64,000 bases of DNA from Pectobacterium polaris (GCF_002307355.1 NZ_CP017481.1:1178001-1242000), one strand, 5' to 3'. Shown: positions 11,972-23,340, counted from the stretch's first letter. Numbers and translations are program-made. Notes: generated from the letters alone by a model not told the origin.

Positions 11972-12985
11972 TTAGGCGGCGGGGCCTTTGCTGACGGAAT
12001 CGCGGATAATCAATTCGCCTTTGAAGGCTGGTGCAGGCGCGACGGTTTCACCCTCCAGCCGGCACAGCAGTTTCTCAAGGGTATAGCTGATCATCTCGGC
12101 GACGGGCACATGCACGGTAGTCAGGGGTGGATAGAACCATGATGCCATCGGTAAATCATCGAACCCCAGCAGCGAGACATCCTGCGGAATCGTGAGGCCG
12201 TGTTCACGCAGCGCTTTGGCCGCGCCAATCGCCATATCGTCATTGCTGGCGACCAGTGCGCTGAAGGTTTCATTCCGCTGAAGCAGGATTTGTGCCGCTG
12301 TATAGCCGCTGTCATGGGTCCAGTCACCTGGCGCAACCAGCCTGTCATTATAGGGAACCCCGTTTTCCTCCAGCGCCTGCCGGTAGCCAGCCAGTCGGCT
12401 TGTGCCGGTAGGGGAGTTCGCCGCTCCGCAGACAAAAGCGATATCACGGTGGCCCTGTGCAATCAGGTAATTGACGGCATCATGGCAGTGCTGCTGGTGA
12501 TTGGCACAGATGCCATTATCGCCGTGTTGATGCAGTGTGCGGTTCACGACCATGATTGGTTGATCGTGCTGTTCGATAATCTCTTCCAGCTCATTCGTGG
12601 AAAGAAAACGCGGATAGATAATGACGGCATCGCAGCGTAAATCGAGCAGGAACTGGATCGCTTCGCGCTCTTCTTCCGCGCTGTGCTTGCCATCTGCCAT
12701 GATGAGCTGCCGCCCGTATTTCTCCGTCATGGTTGCCGTTTGGAACAGCAATTCGCTGAAATAGGGGCCGCTGTACAGCGTGTTGGTCACAACCAAACCA
12801 ATGATTTGCGACTTGCTCGTGGCGAGCTGGCGCGCCAGCAGGTTGGGCCGGTAGCCAATCTCTTCAATCGCCTTGAATACCCGATCTCGCGTGGTCTTAC
12901 TGACGTAGTTATTCCCTGTCAGCACGCGTGATACGGTGGCTTTGGATACACCGGCTTTTTTCGCTACATCGAGCATGGTTACCAT
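11972..12985 (-). CDS. ascG: AscG-like LacI-family repressor of beta-glucoside genes
   Basis: A 337-residue LacI/GalR regulator. The helix-turn-helix is at residues 4-24 (MLDVAKKAGVSKATVSRVL) and the hinge at about 45-60, followed by a periplasmic-binding-protein-like effector domain. The start at 12985 (MVTMLDVAKK) aligns with remembered AscG; an upstream frame of 34 codons is open but unlike the family. VVTNTLYSGPYFSELLF and ADGKHSAEEEREAIQ match AscG closely. It diverges from the PTS operon with a TGAAACCGGTTGCA operator in between. The family de-represses upon binding a beta-glucoside or its phosphate. Confidence 0.88.
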   Translation of the reverse strand: MVTMLDVAKKAGVSKATVSRVLTGNNYVSKTTRDRVFKAIEEIGYRPNLLARQLATSKSQIIGLVVTNTLYSGPYFSELLFQTATMTEKYGRQLIMADGKHSAEEEREAIQFLLDLRCDAVIIYPRFLSTNELEEIIEQHDQPIMVVNRTLHQHGDNGICANHQQHCHDAVNYLIAQGHRDIAFVCGAANSPTGTSRLAGYRQALEENGVPYNDRLVAPGDWTHDSGYTAAQILLQRNETFSALVASNDDMAIGAAKALREHGLTIPQDVSLLGFDDLPMASWFYPPLTTVHVPVAEMISYTLEKLLCRLEGETVAPAPAFKGELIIRDSVSKGPAA

Positions 12986-13130
12986 CGTACTTTCCCGTTC
13001 TCCTGTACTGCCTGATGTCGTCATTATAGGGATATTTCCTCTCTTTTTATCATCAATACAGAATAGGGGGATAAAAATATTCCTCACTTGCGCTATTTAT
13101 GATCGCCTTCAAAAAATAGTAAAAACAATA

Positions 13131-13144
13131 TGAAACCGGTTGCA
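13131..13144. promoter_or_regulatory. AscG-type operator
   Basis: TGAAACCGGTTGCA is a near-perfect palindrome centred on CCGG. It matches the remembered AscG recognition sequence TGAAACCGGTTTCA at 13 of 14 positions. It lies between ascG and the IIB gene, 52 bases before the IIB start. Confidence 0.75.
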
Positions 13145-13196
13145 TATTATTTTGTGTCTTGCTTGAATAATAAAAAAACGGACGGTGAGGTGCAGT

Positions 13197-13502
13197 ATGA
13201 ATAAGATTTTACTCTGTTGCGCAGCAGGAATGTCTACCAGCATGCTGGTACAGCGGATGGAAAAGGTCGCCGAGAAAAATGCGATCGCTGTTGAGATAAA
13301 AGCCGTGGGTTTTGAAGAGTTTAATGAGTTGATTGATGAATATGATTGCTGCCTTCTGGGGCCGCAGATTAAGTATAAGTTACCTGAATTCAAGGTGATA
13401 GCTGACGAGAAAGCGAAGCCGATCGCGGTCATTAATATGGTTGATTACGGCATGATGAATGGGGAAAAAGTCCTCAACGATGCCTTGGCGATGATCAATT
13501 AG
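13197..13502 (+). CDS. PTS cellobiose/beta-glucoside IIB component
   Basis: A 101-residue cytoplasmic IIB protein of the lactose/cellobiose PTS family. The phosphorylated cysteine is C8 in the P-loop CCAAGMSTSMLV. It accepts phosphate from IIA and passes it to sugar held by IIC. The start is ATG 13197, preceded by GGTGAGG, rather than a GTG-like codon 4 codons upstream. It is first in a five-gene-style block IIB-IIC-IIA-glucosidase downstream of the AscG-type operator; IIC begins 16 bases after its stop. Confidence 0.92.
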   Translation: MNKILLCCAAGMSTSMLVQRMEKVAEKNAIAVEIKAVGFEEFNELIDEYDCCLLGPQIKYKLPEFKVIADEKAKPIAVINMVDYGMMNGEKVLNDALAMIN

Positions 13503-13518
13503 TATAACGGGAGGAATA

Positions 13519-14832
13519 ATGAGTAAATTAAGCGAGTCATTATTCAGCGTTATCGAAAACCGTATTAGTCCAATTGCGGCAAAACTCTCTAGCCAGCGCC
13601 ATGTTGTAGCAATTAAAGATGGCTTCATTGCCTCTATGCCGTTTTTAATTGTCGGCTCTTTTATGATGTTATTCGCTCATCCACCTTTTAGCCCGAATAG
13701 TGAATGGGCTTTTGCGCAGTGGTGGCTGGGGATGGTGGAACGCCACAGCGAACAAATCATGATGCCCTACAACATGACGATGGGCATTATGGCGGTGTAT
13801 ATCACCAGCGCCATCGCTTATAACCTGGCGCAGAGCTATAAAATGAACGGTTTTATGGCGGCGAGTCTGTCGCTGATGTCGTTCATGGTAGTGGCGGCTC
13901 CGCAAATCGACAAAAGCCTGCCGGTTGGGTCGCTGGGCGGTGAAGGGATTTTCACCGCGATTATTGTGGCGATCTATTCGACGGAGTTGATGCATTTTTT
14001 GCAGAAGCGCAATATTGGTATTCGCCTGCCGGAACAGGTACCGCCGAAAATTCGCCAGTCTTTCGATCTGTTGATCCCGATTCTTGCCATCTTCCTGACG
14101 CTCTTCCCGCTTAGCCTGTTTATGCAGAGCCAATTCGGCATGCTGTTACCGCAGGCGATCATGGCCGTCTTCGCGCCGATTATCTCGGCATCCGACTCGC
14201 TCCCCGCCATCCTGATCGCGGTGCTGCTCTGCCACCTGCTGTGGTTTGCCGGGATTCACGGCGCGGTTATCGTCGGCGGCATTTTGCAGGCGTTCTGGCT
14301 GACCAACTTGGGGATCAATCAGGAAGCGTTTAACGCGGGCGCACCGATCACCAAAATCTTTATTGAACCCTTCTGGCAGTTCTTCATTACGGTGGGCGGC
14401 TCGGGAGCGACCATGGGGCTGGTCTTCCTCTATCTGCGTAGCCGTTCTGCTCACCTGCGCTCCATCGGCAAGCTGGCCGTGGTGCCGAGTATGTTCAACA
14501 TCAACGAACCGGTGATTTTTGGTTCACCTATCGTGATGAACCCGCTGATGTTTATTCCGTTTATTACCGCGCCGTTGGTGAACGCCACCCTTGCCTATAT
14601 CGCGTTAAAAACCGATTTGGTGCACCGCGTGATTTCTCTTGCGCCCTGGACAACGCCGGGCCCGATTGGCGCAGCCTGGTCTACGGGATGGGACTGGCGT
14701 GCGGTGGTGCTAGTGGGGGTACTGATCGTCGTCTCGTCCTTAATCTATTACCCCTTCTTCAAAATGTATGAACGTCAGCTGATCGCACAAGAAGTGGGTA
14801 CAGCAGAGGAGGCAGTGAGTGATGCGCGATGA
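13519..14832 (+). CDS. PTS cellobiose/beta-glucoside IIC permease
   Basis: A 437-residue membrane permease, the usual size of CelB-type EIIC. Two family motifs are visible: WFAGIHGAVIVGG around 237-250 and NINEPVIFG around 329-337, which line the sugar site. It carries out uptake with phosphorylation of a beta-glucoside using the adjacent IIB. The Shine-Dalgarno is GGGAGG. Its 3' end overlaps the IIA start by 11 bases. Confidence 0.93.
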   Translation: MSKLSESLFSVIENRISPIAAKLSSQRHVVAIKDGFIASMPFLIVGSFMMLFAHPPFSPNSEWAFAQWWLGMVERHSEQIMMPYNMTMGIMAVYITSAIAYNLAQSYKMNGFMAASLSLMSFMVVAAPQIDKSLPVGSLGGEGIFTAIIVAIYSTELMHFLQKRNIGIRLPEQVPPKIRQSFDLLIPILAIFLTLFPLSLFMQSQFGMLLPQAIMAVFAPIISASDSLPAILIAVLLCHLLWFAGIHGAVIVGGILQAFWLTNLGINQEAFNAGAPITKIFIEPFWQFFITVGGSGATMGLVFLYLRSRSAHLRSIGKLAVVPSMFNINEPVIFGSPIVMNPLMFIPFITAPLVNATLAYIALKTDLVHRVISLAPWTTPGPIGAAWSTGWDWRAVVLVGVLIVVSSLIYYPFFKMYERQLIAQEVGTAEEAVSDAR

Positions 14833-15163
14833 AACCATGCTTGATGAAACGACAGTAATGGAACTGATTATCTATGCGGGAGAAGCGCGCTCCAGCTCGA
14901 TGGAAGCGCTGAGTGCCGCCAGAAAATACGACTGGGACAAGGCTGAGGAACTGCTGAACACCGCTTCCGTTGCCGCGCGCAAAGCCCATCAAATCCAGAC
15001 GGCCTTGATTGGTGCCGATGAGGGCAGCGGGAAAATCCCGGTCAACCTGATTCTGGTTCACGCGCAAGATCATCTGATGAACGCGATGCTATGCCGTGAA
15101 CTGGTGGAGGAACTTATCCAACTGCATCGGGAAATCTCCACCCTTAAACAGCTTATAAATTAA
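14822..15163 (+). CDS. PTS lactose/cellobiose IIA component
   Basis: A 113-residue helical IIA protein of the LacF/CelC family that forms a trimer and takes phosphate from HPr. The phosphorylated histidine is H80 in LILVHAQDHLM; D83 would bind the metal at the trimer centre. ATG 14822 was chosen because AGGAGG lies 9 bases upstream. Its reading frame overlaps the end of IIC, so the two are probably translationally coupled. It is the only IIA of this class in the window, although there are two IIB-IIC pairs. Confidence 0.92.
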   Translation: MRDETMLDETTVMELIIYAGEARSSSMEALSAARKYDWDKAEELLNTASVAARKAHQIQTALIGADEGSGKIPVNLILVHAQDHLMNAMLCRELVEELIQLHREISTLKQLIN

Positions 15164-15184
15164 TAGTATGCAAACCTGAAATGA

Positions 15185-16639
<1,455 letters not shown>

Positions 16640-16716
16640 CGGCTATATTTCAAACCTATCTGTAGAACGGAAACGGGAGTAACGGAATAGAAGAGTAAAG
16701 CGTTTGCGCCAGGGAC

Positions 16717-16788
16717 AAAAACGTCAGGAACGTTTTTGAACGTCGCTTGCGACGGCCCTGCAAGGGTGAATCTCAGGGATGAGATTCA
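16717..16788. repeat. Extragenic hairpin repeat (copy 1)
   Basis: Three consecutive hairpins: AAAAACGT/ACGTTTTT (16717-16737), CGTCG/CGACG (16741-16754) and TGAATCTC/GAGATTCA (16767-16788). The first two recur on the other strand at 59230-59273 with compensatory changes in the stem. The sequence continues to GAGCGTACAGGGA, where the IS110-type element begins. Confidence 0.7.
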
Positions 16789-16895
16789 TATCTGCGCAAT
16801 CCGAGCGTACAGGGATAATGAGATGGACGCTCCATCTTTACGGCATCAGATGTGCCAAAGTTTGAGTGTCAAATCTCAAAAGAAGGAGCGTCCAA

Positions 16896-17915
16896 ATGCA
16901 AGTATCAACGATGGGTATTGATCTCGCAAAAAACCTCTTCGTGCTTCACGGCGTAGATCACAATGGTAAAACCGTCCTGCGAAAAAAGCTTTCCCGCAGC
17001 CAGTTTGTCCCGTTCATTATTCAGCTTCCGGCCTGCTTAATCGGTATGGAAGCGTGTTCATCCAGTCACCACTTTGCCCGCCTGTTCAGCAACGCCGGAC
17101 ATCGGGTAAAGCTCATTCCACCACAGTATGTTAAGCCTTACGTTAAAACCAACAAGACGGATGCGGCTGATGCAGAGGCTATCTGCGAAGCAGTCACACG
17201 TCCGAACATGCGCTTTGTTCAGATTAAAACAGCGGAGCAGCAGGGTGTGCTTGCCCTTCATACCGAACGCAGTTTTCTGGTACGCGAGCGGAACGGCTGC
17301 GCCAACAGCCTGCGGGCGATGCTCGCCGAGTTTGGCTGTGTGATGGCGACAGGATTCAGTGCACTTTATAAAGCGGTGCCTGAGATTCTGGAAGATGAAG
17401 AAAACGAACTGCCTCACTTTGTACGTGTCAGCGTACAGCGTCAGCTTGAACATCTTAAAGCGCTGGAAACGAGGATACGACAGACCGAACATGAGCTGAG
17501 TGACTGGGCACGGACCCAGCCGGCCTGCCAGCGGGTAGAAAAAGTGCCGGGCGTGGGGCTGATGACGGCAACATATCTGGTCGCATCCGTCGGCAATGGC
17601 AGGCAATTCGATACTGCGAAGCAGTTTGCTTCATGGCTGGGCCTGACGCCACGGGAGCATTCAAGCGGAGGCAAACAGAAGTTCGGCGGCATAAGTAAGC
17701 GCGGCGACAGTTATTTTCGCTGTCTGTTGGTTCACGGGGCAAGAGCCGTGCTGAGGCATATCAGTAAAAATGAGAAGACGATGCCGTGGCTGGCCGCGCT
17801 GGTCAGGCGTAAACACCGCAACGTCGCGGCCGTGGCGCAGGCGTGTAAAACCGCGCGTATTTTATGGTCAATGCTTTTCCATGAAACAGAGTATCGTCCA
17901 CTGACGGGAGCCTGA
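16896..17915 (+). CDS. IS110-family transposase (recombinase)
   Basis: A 339-residue intact recombinase. The N-terminal RuvC-like DEDD domain shows D9 (GIDLAKN), E52 (GMEACSSSHH), D89 and D92 (KTDAADAEAIC). The C-terminal Transposase_20 domain (about 215-300) has the helix-hairpin VPGVGLMTATYL and the serine in REHSSGGKQKFGGISKRGDSY, which would be the nucleophile (S256 or S257). ATG 16896 is preceded by AAGGAG. No frameshift is seen, so it may be active. The family cuts and joins DNA without hydrolysing it, guided by a structured RNA from the non-coding end. Confidence 0.92.
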   Translation: MQVSTMGIDLAKNLFVLHGVDHNGKTVLRKKLSRSQFVPFIIQLPACLIGMEACSSSHHFARLFSNAGHRVKLIPPQYVKPYVKTNKTDAADAEAICEAVTRPNMRFVQIKTAEQQGVLALHTERSFLVRERNGCANSLRAMLAEFGCVMATGFSALYKAVPEILEDEENELPHFVRVSVQRQLEHLKALETRIRQTEHELSDWARTQPACQRVEKVPGVGLMTATYLVASVGNGRQFDTAKQFASWLGLTPREHSSGGKQKFGGISKRGDSYFRCLLVHGARAVLRHISKNEKTMPWLAALVRRKHRNVAAVAQACKTARILWSMLFHETEYRPLTGA

Positions 17916-18177
17916 GGACATCAGCACCAACGTTAACGATGTCATGTTGTCCGGTAGTTGCATGTGAAATCAGTAAGATGGCAAAACAGGTAAGACCGCA
18001 GGTGAGATATTCTGAGCGAGTACGAGGGCATCACAGCCCGAAGGGATGTTGAGAACTCACCTGGCGGCTTTCATCATGGTCGGGGAGCCCGAAGGCTCCC
18101 ACAAGAGACCGGATATATGGTTGCAATACCTGCCCGCTTTTTTACTGAAAAACATTGCGATTTATGGGAGCGTCCAT
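17916..18177 (+). ncRNA. Candidate guide (bridge/seek) RNA region of the IS110 element
   Basis: 262 non-coding bases between the transposase stop and the right inverted repeat. In IS1111-type members the targeting RNA is encoded at this end. Visible folds are GGACATC...GATGTC near 17923-17942 and a perfect GGGAGCC/GGCTCCC stem with a CGAA loop at 18083-18100. RNA ends and the target- and donor-binding loops cannot be assigned by eye. The 194 bases from here to yidA show no gene. Confidence 0.4.
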
Positions 18178-18301
18178 ATAGGTACTTGCAGCGTCTTTAC
18201 GATCTATCCGTTACTCCCGTTCTACGGACTTTGTCAGCAATCTCAGCTGTGCTTAACCGCACGGCTTTTTACGTTGTGTGTCATACGCCTGTCACCCTGC
18301 C

Positions 18302-19187
<886 letters not shown>

Positions 19188-19210
19188 TAGATAGCGTTAA
19201 TGGGAAGACC

Positions 19211-19235
19211 TATAAGGCTACCGTGTAGCCTTATA
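19211..19235 (+). terminator. Strong hairpin after yidA
   Basis: A perfect 11-bp stem TATAAGGCTAC/GTAGCCTTATA with a 3-base loop, 23 bases after yidA. There is no T-run, so it may protect the mRNA end rather than terminate alone. Confidence 0.5.
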
Positions 19236-19290
19236 GACCCGTAATACTTCAAGTTGTATATACGTTAGGTTGCTTTACTCATCCATTCGA
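19234..19290. repeat. Decayed left end of the dispersed extragenic repeat
   Basis: TAGACCCGTAATACTTCAAG and the following ~35 bases match the left end of the 11542-11742 repeat with scattered changes. The right half is missing. The rest of 19291-19487 is AT-rich and shows no gene. Confidence 0.65.
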
Positions 19291-19487
19291 CAAAACCCAG
19301 CCAGTAACGGGCGCTGCCTGTCTTTGCAAAAGGCAGGGGGTCGCCATCTGTTATAGAGATATTATAGGCTGTCGGGCATTTAATTTTACTTAATTCAGAA
19401 TATATGGCTGTGATTGACATGTTAAAATTTTCATTGCATTAGCGTAATAATTATTAGGAATAATATTTTTAATTAGGGATTCATATC

Positions 19488-20381
19488 ATGAAAGCGACAT
19501 TCAAACTTGGATTGATTTTTATCGCTGCACTATCCGTCTCTGCTTGTGATAGTTTGGATTTTTCAAGCAATAAAGGAAAGTTCCAATATAGCAACCCCAC
19601 CACGAAAAATATCACGTTTAAATTTGATGGTAAAAGCTATGATGTATTACCTGGGGCTAAAGGAATAATTAAGATATCTTCAGGTATGCATAAGTTAGAA
19701 AATAGTAAAGGTGATATTTTCTCATTCATGGTTTTGGATGATAATAAAGGCGGGATTATCAATCCTGATAATCATGTCTATTATACGTTATCAGAAATCT
19801 ATGCTGTTGAAGGGAAATCAAATAAATTTAAACCAGCAACCTATGATGTGACGATAAATGGGCATCAGTTAGAGATGCCCGTCAGAAGTGCAAACGCCTC
19901 CGTCATTGATGCCAACATGTTTAAATGTACTTACCAATTAGATGAACCGTTCCCAAAATCAATCAAAATTAGTGGCCGTAGTTCAAATGGTAATATTCAA
20001 TCCAAATGCTTTGATAAAAAAGACATGTTGGAATATTTATTAGACACTTATAAAGAAGATCTCAAGCCCGATTCGCCGAAGGATGAAGGTGATGACTCAA
20101 TTAACATCGAATTTAACTATGATGCCCCAATGGTGAGTTTTATCAACGTTGACATGCAGAAAAAAGCAGACGAAATAATCAGCGAAGTGAATAAATTAAA
20201 AGAGAATAATGACATAAAGGCTCATGAGGAAATAAGCTCTAATGTTAGTCAACTATATGGCGATTTGATCACGATATACGCGAAAAACACCATGACTCTT
20301 CCGAAGGAGGAAAGTAAAAAATATAATGAATTCATTCGTCAGGTTGGTGAATTACAAATGTATAGCGTTTGGGCTAAGTAA
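19488..20381 (+). CDS. Orphan lipoprotein of unknown function
   Basis: A 297-residue protein with an N-terminal lipoprotein signal: MKATFKLGLIFIAALSVSAC, lipobox SVSAC, so the mature protein would begin at C20 and be lipid-anchored in the envelope. Residues 35-120 are rich in beta-type sequence around a repeated pattern of short strands; residues 215-290 are charged and probably helical. I recognise no family. The gene is clearly AT-richer than its neighbours and stands alone between yidA and the LysR gene, suggesting acquisition. The start ATG 19488 is preceded by AGGGAT. The 298 bases after it show only an imperfect hairpin around 20393-20453. Confidence 0.75.
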   Translation: MKATFKLGLIFIAALSVSACDSLDFSSNKGKFQYSNPTTKNITFKFDGKSYDVLPGAKGIIKISSGMHKLENSKGDIFSFMVLDDNKGGIINPDNHVYYTLSEIYAVEGKSNKFKPATYDVTINGHQLEMPVRSANASVIDANMFKCTYQLDEPFPKSIKISGRSSNGNIQSKCFDKKDMLEYLLDTYKEDLKPDSPKDEGDDSINIEFNYDAPMVSFINVDMQKKADEIISEVNKLKENNDIKAHEEISSNVSQLYGDLITIYAKNTMTLPKEESKKYNEFIRQVGELQMYSVWAK

Positions 20382-20679
20382 CTAATATTTTGTGGTAAGG
20401 GCAGGGTTTTCTGATGTCGGTGTATTACCTAACAGAAGATTCTTGCCTTTATGATGACGTCAGACTTGACTGGGGTAAATAATACATCAGTCTATTTATT
20501 AATCTTAAGGATATAAAATACGAATTTCTATTCTTGGTGGTGGAGAATATTTTTTCTGCTTCCAGTCCTGTTTTTTTAAATACAAAAAAACCGATGACTA
20601 CCTGAATGAAAGTGATGAGCCTTCATTTCCATAATTGGAATTTTAAACGTTAAAATCCTTGGTTTGGTATGTGAAAATC

Positions 20680-21576
20680 TTATTTCAACGCCAGACTATC
20701 CGCTATTTTCTCTTTCATAACCTGAGTGATGTGATTAACCACTTGGCTGCGGGGAATTTGCGGGGGATAAACCGCGCAATACGCCATTTTTATGTCAGGA
20801 TTGAAAGGCTTAACGATAACGGGTGAAGGGCTGTTCAGGGCGGTAATAAAATCGACTACGCCAATGCCGACATTTTTTGATGCCAGCACGCAGCAGTTAG
20901 CCATCGAGGTTTCGATGGGGTTATGTAGGTAGATCTGCTCTTTTCTGGAGGAGATGTCGAGCTGCGCCCGCAGCGGTGTGGTTCTTCCCGGCAGAATAGC
21001 GCGTGTACCGGCCAGATCGGCAAGTGTAATTTCATCCGCCGTAGCAAGAGGGTGATCCACCGCTAACACCGCGACAGCACTGACGTCCGCCAGCATTTCG
21101 GCCTCTAGTCCTTTCGTGCCAGGCTGGCTGAAAATAAAGCCGACGTCATACTGATTTTCAGAAATGGCGCTCGTAATATGGCTGCTACTTTCGATATCTA
21201 AAAACAGGGAAAGATCGGGGTATTTCTTGAGTAAGGTAGGGAGAACCTGATCTGAACACAGAAACGAGAGTGCCTGAACGGCGGCGATGCGCAGCACGCT
21301 GCCCTTGGCGTGGCGAATTTCATCCGCAATCATTCCTATATGATCCAACCCCAGATAAAGACGCTCGACTTCGCGATACAGCTTCATCGCCTCTGCGCGC
21401 GGAATCAGGCCGCGCCCGTCCCTATCGAAAAGCTTAAGATTCAGTGCGTCTTCAAAGTCTTTAATCAGTCGGCTAACCGCAGGCTGGGTGATGTACATCA
21501 TGTTGGCGGCAGCGGTGATGCCTCCGGTGAGGATGACTTTATGAAAGGCTTCAACCTGGCGGGGATTGATACGCAT
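20680..21576 (-). CDS. LysR-family regulator of the adjacent ABC/hydrolase operon
   Basis: A 298-residue LysR-type regulator: winged helix at about residues 3-62 (QVEAFHKVILTGGITAAANMMYITQPAVSRLI) and a two-lobed effector domain. The start was set at 21576 (MRINPRQVEAFH), 8 codons inside the longer frame, as is typical. It diverges from the binding-protein gene across 142 bases, so by LysR convention it probably controls that operon in response to the transported compound or a derivative. The effector is unknown. Confidence 0.87.
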   Translation of the reverse strand: MRINPRQVEAFHKVILTGGITAAANMMYITQPAVSRLIKDFEDALNLKLFDRDGRGLIPRAEAMKLYREVERLYLGLDHIGMIADEIRHAKGSVLRIAAVQALSFLCSDQVLPTLLKKYPDLSLFLDIESSSHITSAISENQYDVGFIFSQPGTKGLEAEMLADVSAVAVLAVDHPLATADEITLADLAGTRAILPGRTTPLRAQLDISSRKEQIYLHNPIETSMANCCVLASKNVGIGVVDFITALNSPSPVIVKPFNPDIKMAYCAVYPPQIPRSQVVNHITQVMKEKIADSLALK

Positions 21577-21718
21577 GCTCGTCACCTTAAAACATAACAT
21601 TTGGTTATCAATTTAACACAAAATGCAATTTTTCATTATCCAATCTAGCGCATAGACTCACAATCATAAGATTTAATACACTTCATCAGTACTCAATCAT
21701 GGAATAGAGGATTAGTGA

Positions 21719-23269
21719 ATGAAGAAATCGACTCTGGCGTTATTGTTTACCGTTTTATTTTCATCTTCACCTTTGGTTTATAGCGCGGACCTGAATATCG
21801 GTTTGGCTTCCTCCACCACATCAATGGATCCGCAGTTTTATGTGAGTGGGGCGAATAGCGCAATGGCGCGCAATATTTTTGACGGTTTGGTTGTACAGGA
21901 TGAAAAACAGCAGATTGCACCTGCCCTGGCAACCAGTTGGAAAGTGATTGACGACAAGACGTGGGAGTTTGTATTGCGTCCTGGCGTTAAGTTTCACGAC
22001 GGCAGTGATTTTACGGCTAAAGATGTGATTGCCAGCATTAAGCGTGTTGCGCTGGCATCGAAAAACAGCCCTAGCTCTTACGCACCTTACGTCAGCGACA
22101 TTGCTGAAGTAATAGAAGTGAATCCATTAACGGTGCGGATTAAGACAAAAGAGGCTTCGCCACTGCTGCTGAATAATTTAAGTCGGATTTCCATTTTACC
22201 GGCCCGACTTGAGAACGTCCCGACGGAAACGTTGAATTCAGGAAAAGATGTGATTGGTACAGGGCCATTCAAATTTGTTTCCTGGGTGCCGGACGACCGG
22301 GTAGTCCTTGTTAGAAATGACGATTACTGGGGAGGAAAAGCAGAGTGGGACAACGTTACTGTCCGTGTATTTAAAAACAGTAGTGCACGTGTAGCAGCAG
22401 TATTATCCGGTGATGTGGACATGATCGAAAACGTTCCAACAGCCGACAGCAGTAATATTGAAAAAAATCAGCAGTTAAAAACGATTTCAACACCAGGGAA
22501 TCGTGTTATTTACCTTCACATGGACCAGCAGCGAGATGAATCACCGTTCGCCAAAGGTCCTGATGGTAAAAACCCATTACTAAAAAAAGAAGTACGCCAG
22601 GCGATGTCTTTAGCTATTAATCGTCAGGCAATCGTCGACCGTGTGATGGAGGGGCAGGCTGTTGTTGCCTCTCAGCTTGTACCGAAGGGGTATCCAGGCT
22701 ATTCCGCTTCCATTCCTGCGCCGGTTTATAATCCGGAGAAAGCCAAACAGGAACTGGCAGCGGCGGGTTACCCCGACGGCTTCACGCTGACCTTCCACGC
22801 GTCGAACGATCGTTATCCTAATGATTCTAAAATTGCTCAGGCCATTGGCCAAATGTTCACACGTGCTGGTATCAAAACCGAGGTTGTTACGATGCCCGGC
22901 AGTGTGTACTTCTCACGTGCGTCCCGTCTCGAATTCAGTTTGATTATGGGCGGGGCCGCGATTGAAACCGGGGAAGCTTCTGGAGTATTGGGGCCATTGC
23001 TAGAAACCTTTGGCCCCAATGCAGGACAGGGTAATCGTGGTCGCTATTCCAATCCTGTCTTTGATAAAACGCTGAACGAAGCACGTGTCACTCTGGATGA
23101 AACCAAACGTGGTGCGCTGCTGGCTGAAGCGATGAACATTGGCATGAACGATCTGGGTGTGATTCCGGTGATGTTCCTGTCCAACACCTGGGCGATGAAA
23201 AAGCAGTATACCTACGTGGGCCGTTCCGATGCCTACACGCTGCCGTACTTCGTCCGCTCTGCCAAATAG
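21719..23269 (+). CDS. Peptide/opine-type ABC transporter substrate-binding protein
   Basis: A 516-residue SBP_bac_5 family protein with a cleavable signal peptide (MKKSTLALLFTVLFSSSPLVYSA, cleavage near residue 23). Family features include the TSMDPQFYVSG entry and FKDGTDF-like HDGSDFTAKDVIASIKR near 102-118. It would deliver a ligand to the two downstream permeases. Family members bind oligopeptides, glutathione, opines, nickel or other solutes, so the ligand is not fixed by homology. A strong hairpin follows. It leads the operon 21719-30012. Confidence 0.88.
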   Translation: MKKSTLALLFTVLFSSSPLVYSADLNIGLASSTTSMDPQFYVSGANSAMARNIFDGLVVQDEKQQIAPALATSWKVIDDKTWEFVLRPGVKFHDGSDFTAKDVIASIKRVALASKNSPSSYAPYVSDIAEVIEVNPLTVRIKTKEASPLLLNNLSRISILPARLENVPTETLNSGKDVIGTGPFKFVSWVPDDRVVLVRNDDYWGGKAEWDNVTVRVFKNSSARVAAVLSGDVDMIENVPTADSSNIEKNQQLKTISTPGNRVIYLHMDQQRDESPFAKGPDGKNPLLKKEVRQAMSLAINRQAIVDRVMEGQAVVASQLVPKGYPGYSASIPAPVYNPEKAKQELAAAGYPDGFTLTFHASNDRYPNDSKIAQAIGQMFTRAGIKTEVVTMPGSVYFSRASRLEFSLIMGGAAIETGEASGVLGPLLETFGPNAGQGNRGRYSNPVFDKTLNEARVTLDETKRGALLAEAMNIGMNDLGVIPVMFLSNTWAMKKQYTYVGRSDAYTLPYFVRSAK

Positions 23270-23291
23270 TCACCTGTCATTTATGATTCAA

Positions 23292-23317
23292 ATAAGGGGT
23301 GAGTATTCACCCCTTAT
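23292..23317 (+). terminator. Hairpin between binding-protein and lyase genes
   Basis: A perfect 11-bp stem ATAAGGGGTGA/TCACCCCTTAT with a GTAT loop. There is no long T-run. It probably stabilises the binding-protein mRNA or causes partial termination, lowering the downstream genes. Confidence 0.6.
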
Positions 23318-23340
23318 CTATCCGTAACAAGGAGAGCGGA

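Larger units (their letters stand above)
16823..18177 (+). mobile_element. IS110-family element (IS1111-like)
   Basis: About 1.35 kb between inverted terminal sequences ATGGACGCTCC (16823-16833) and GGAGCGTCCAT (18167-18177). It holds one transposase gene, a short left non-coding end (73 bp) and a longer right one (262 bp). Terminal or subterminal inverted repeats are a feature of the IS1111 subgroup. No target duplication is visible, as expected for this family. It is inserted next to a hairpin repeat, and the right flank GGTACTTGCAGCGTC looks like the rest of that repeat. Exact ends are uncertain by a few bases. Confidence 0.85.
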
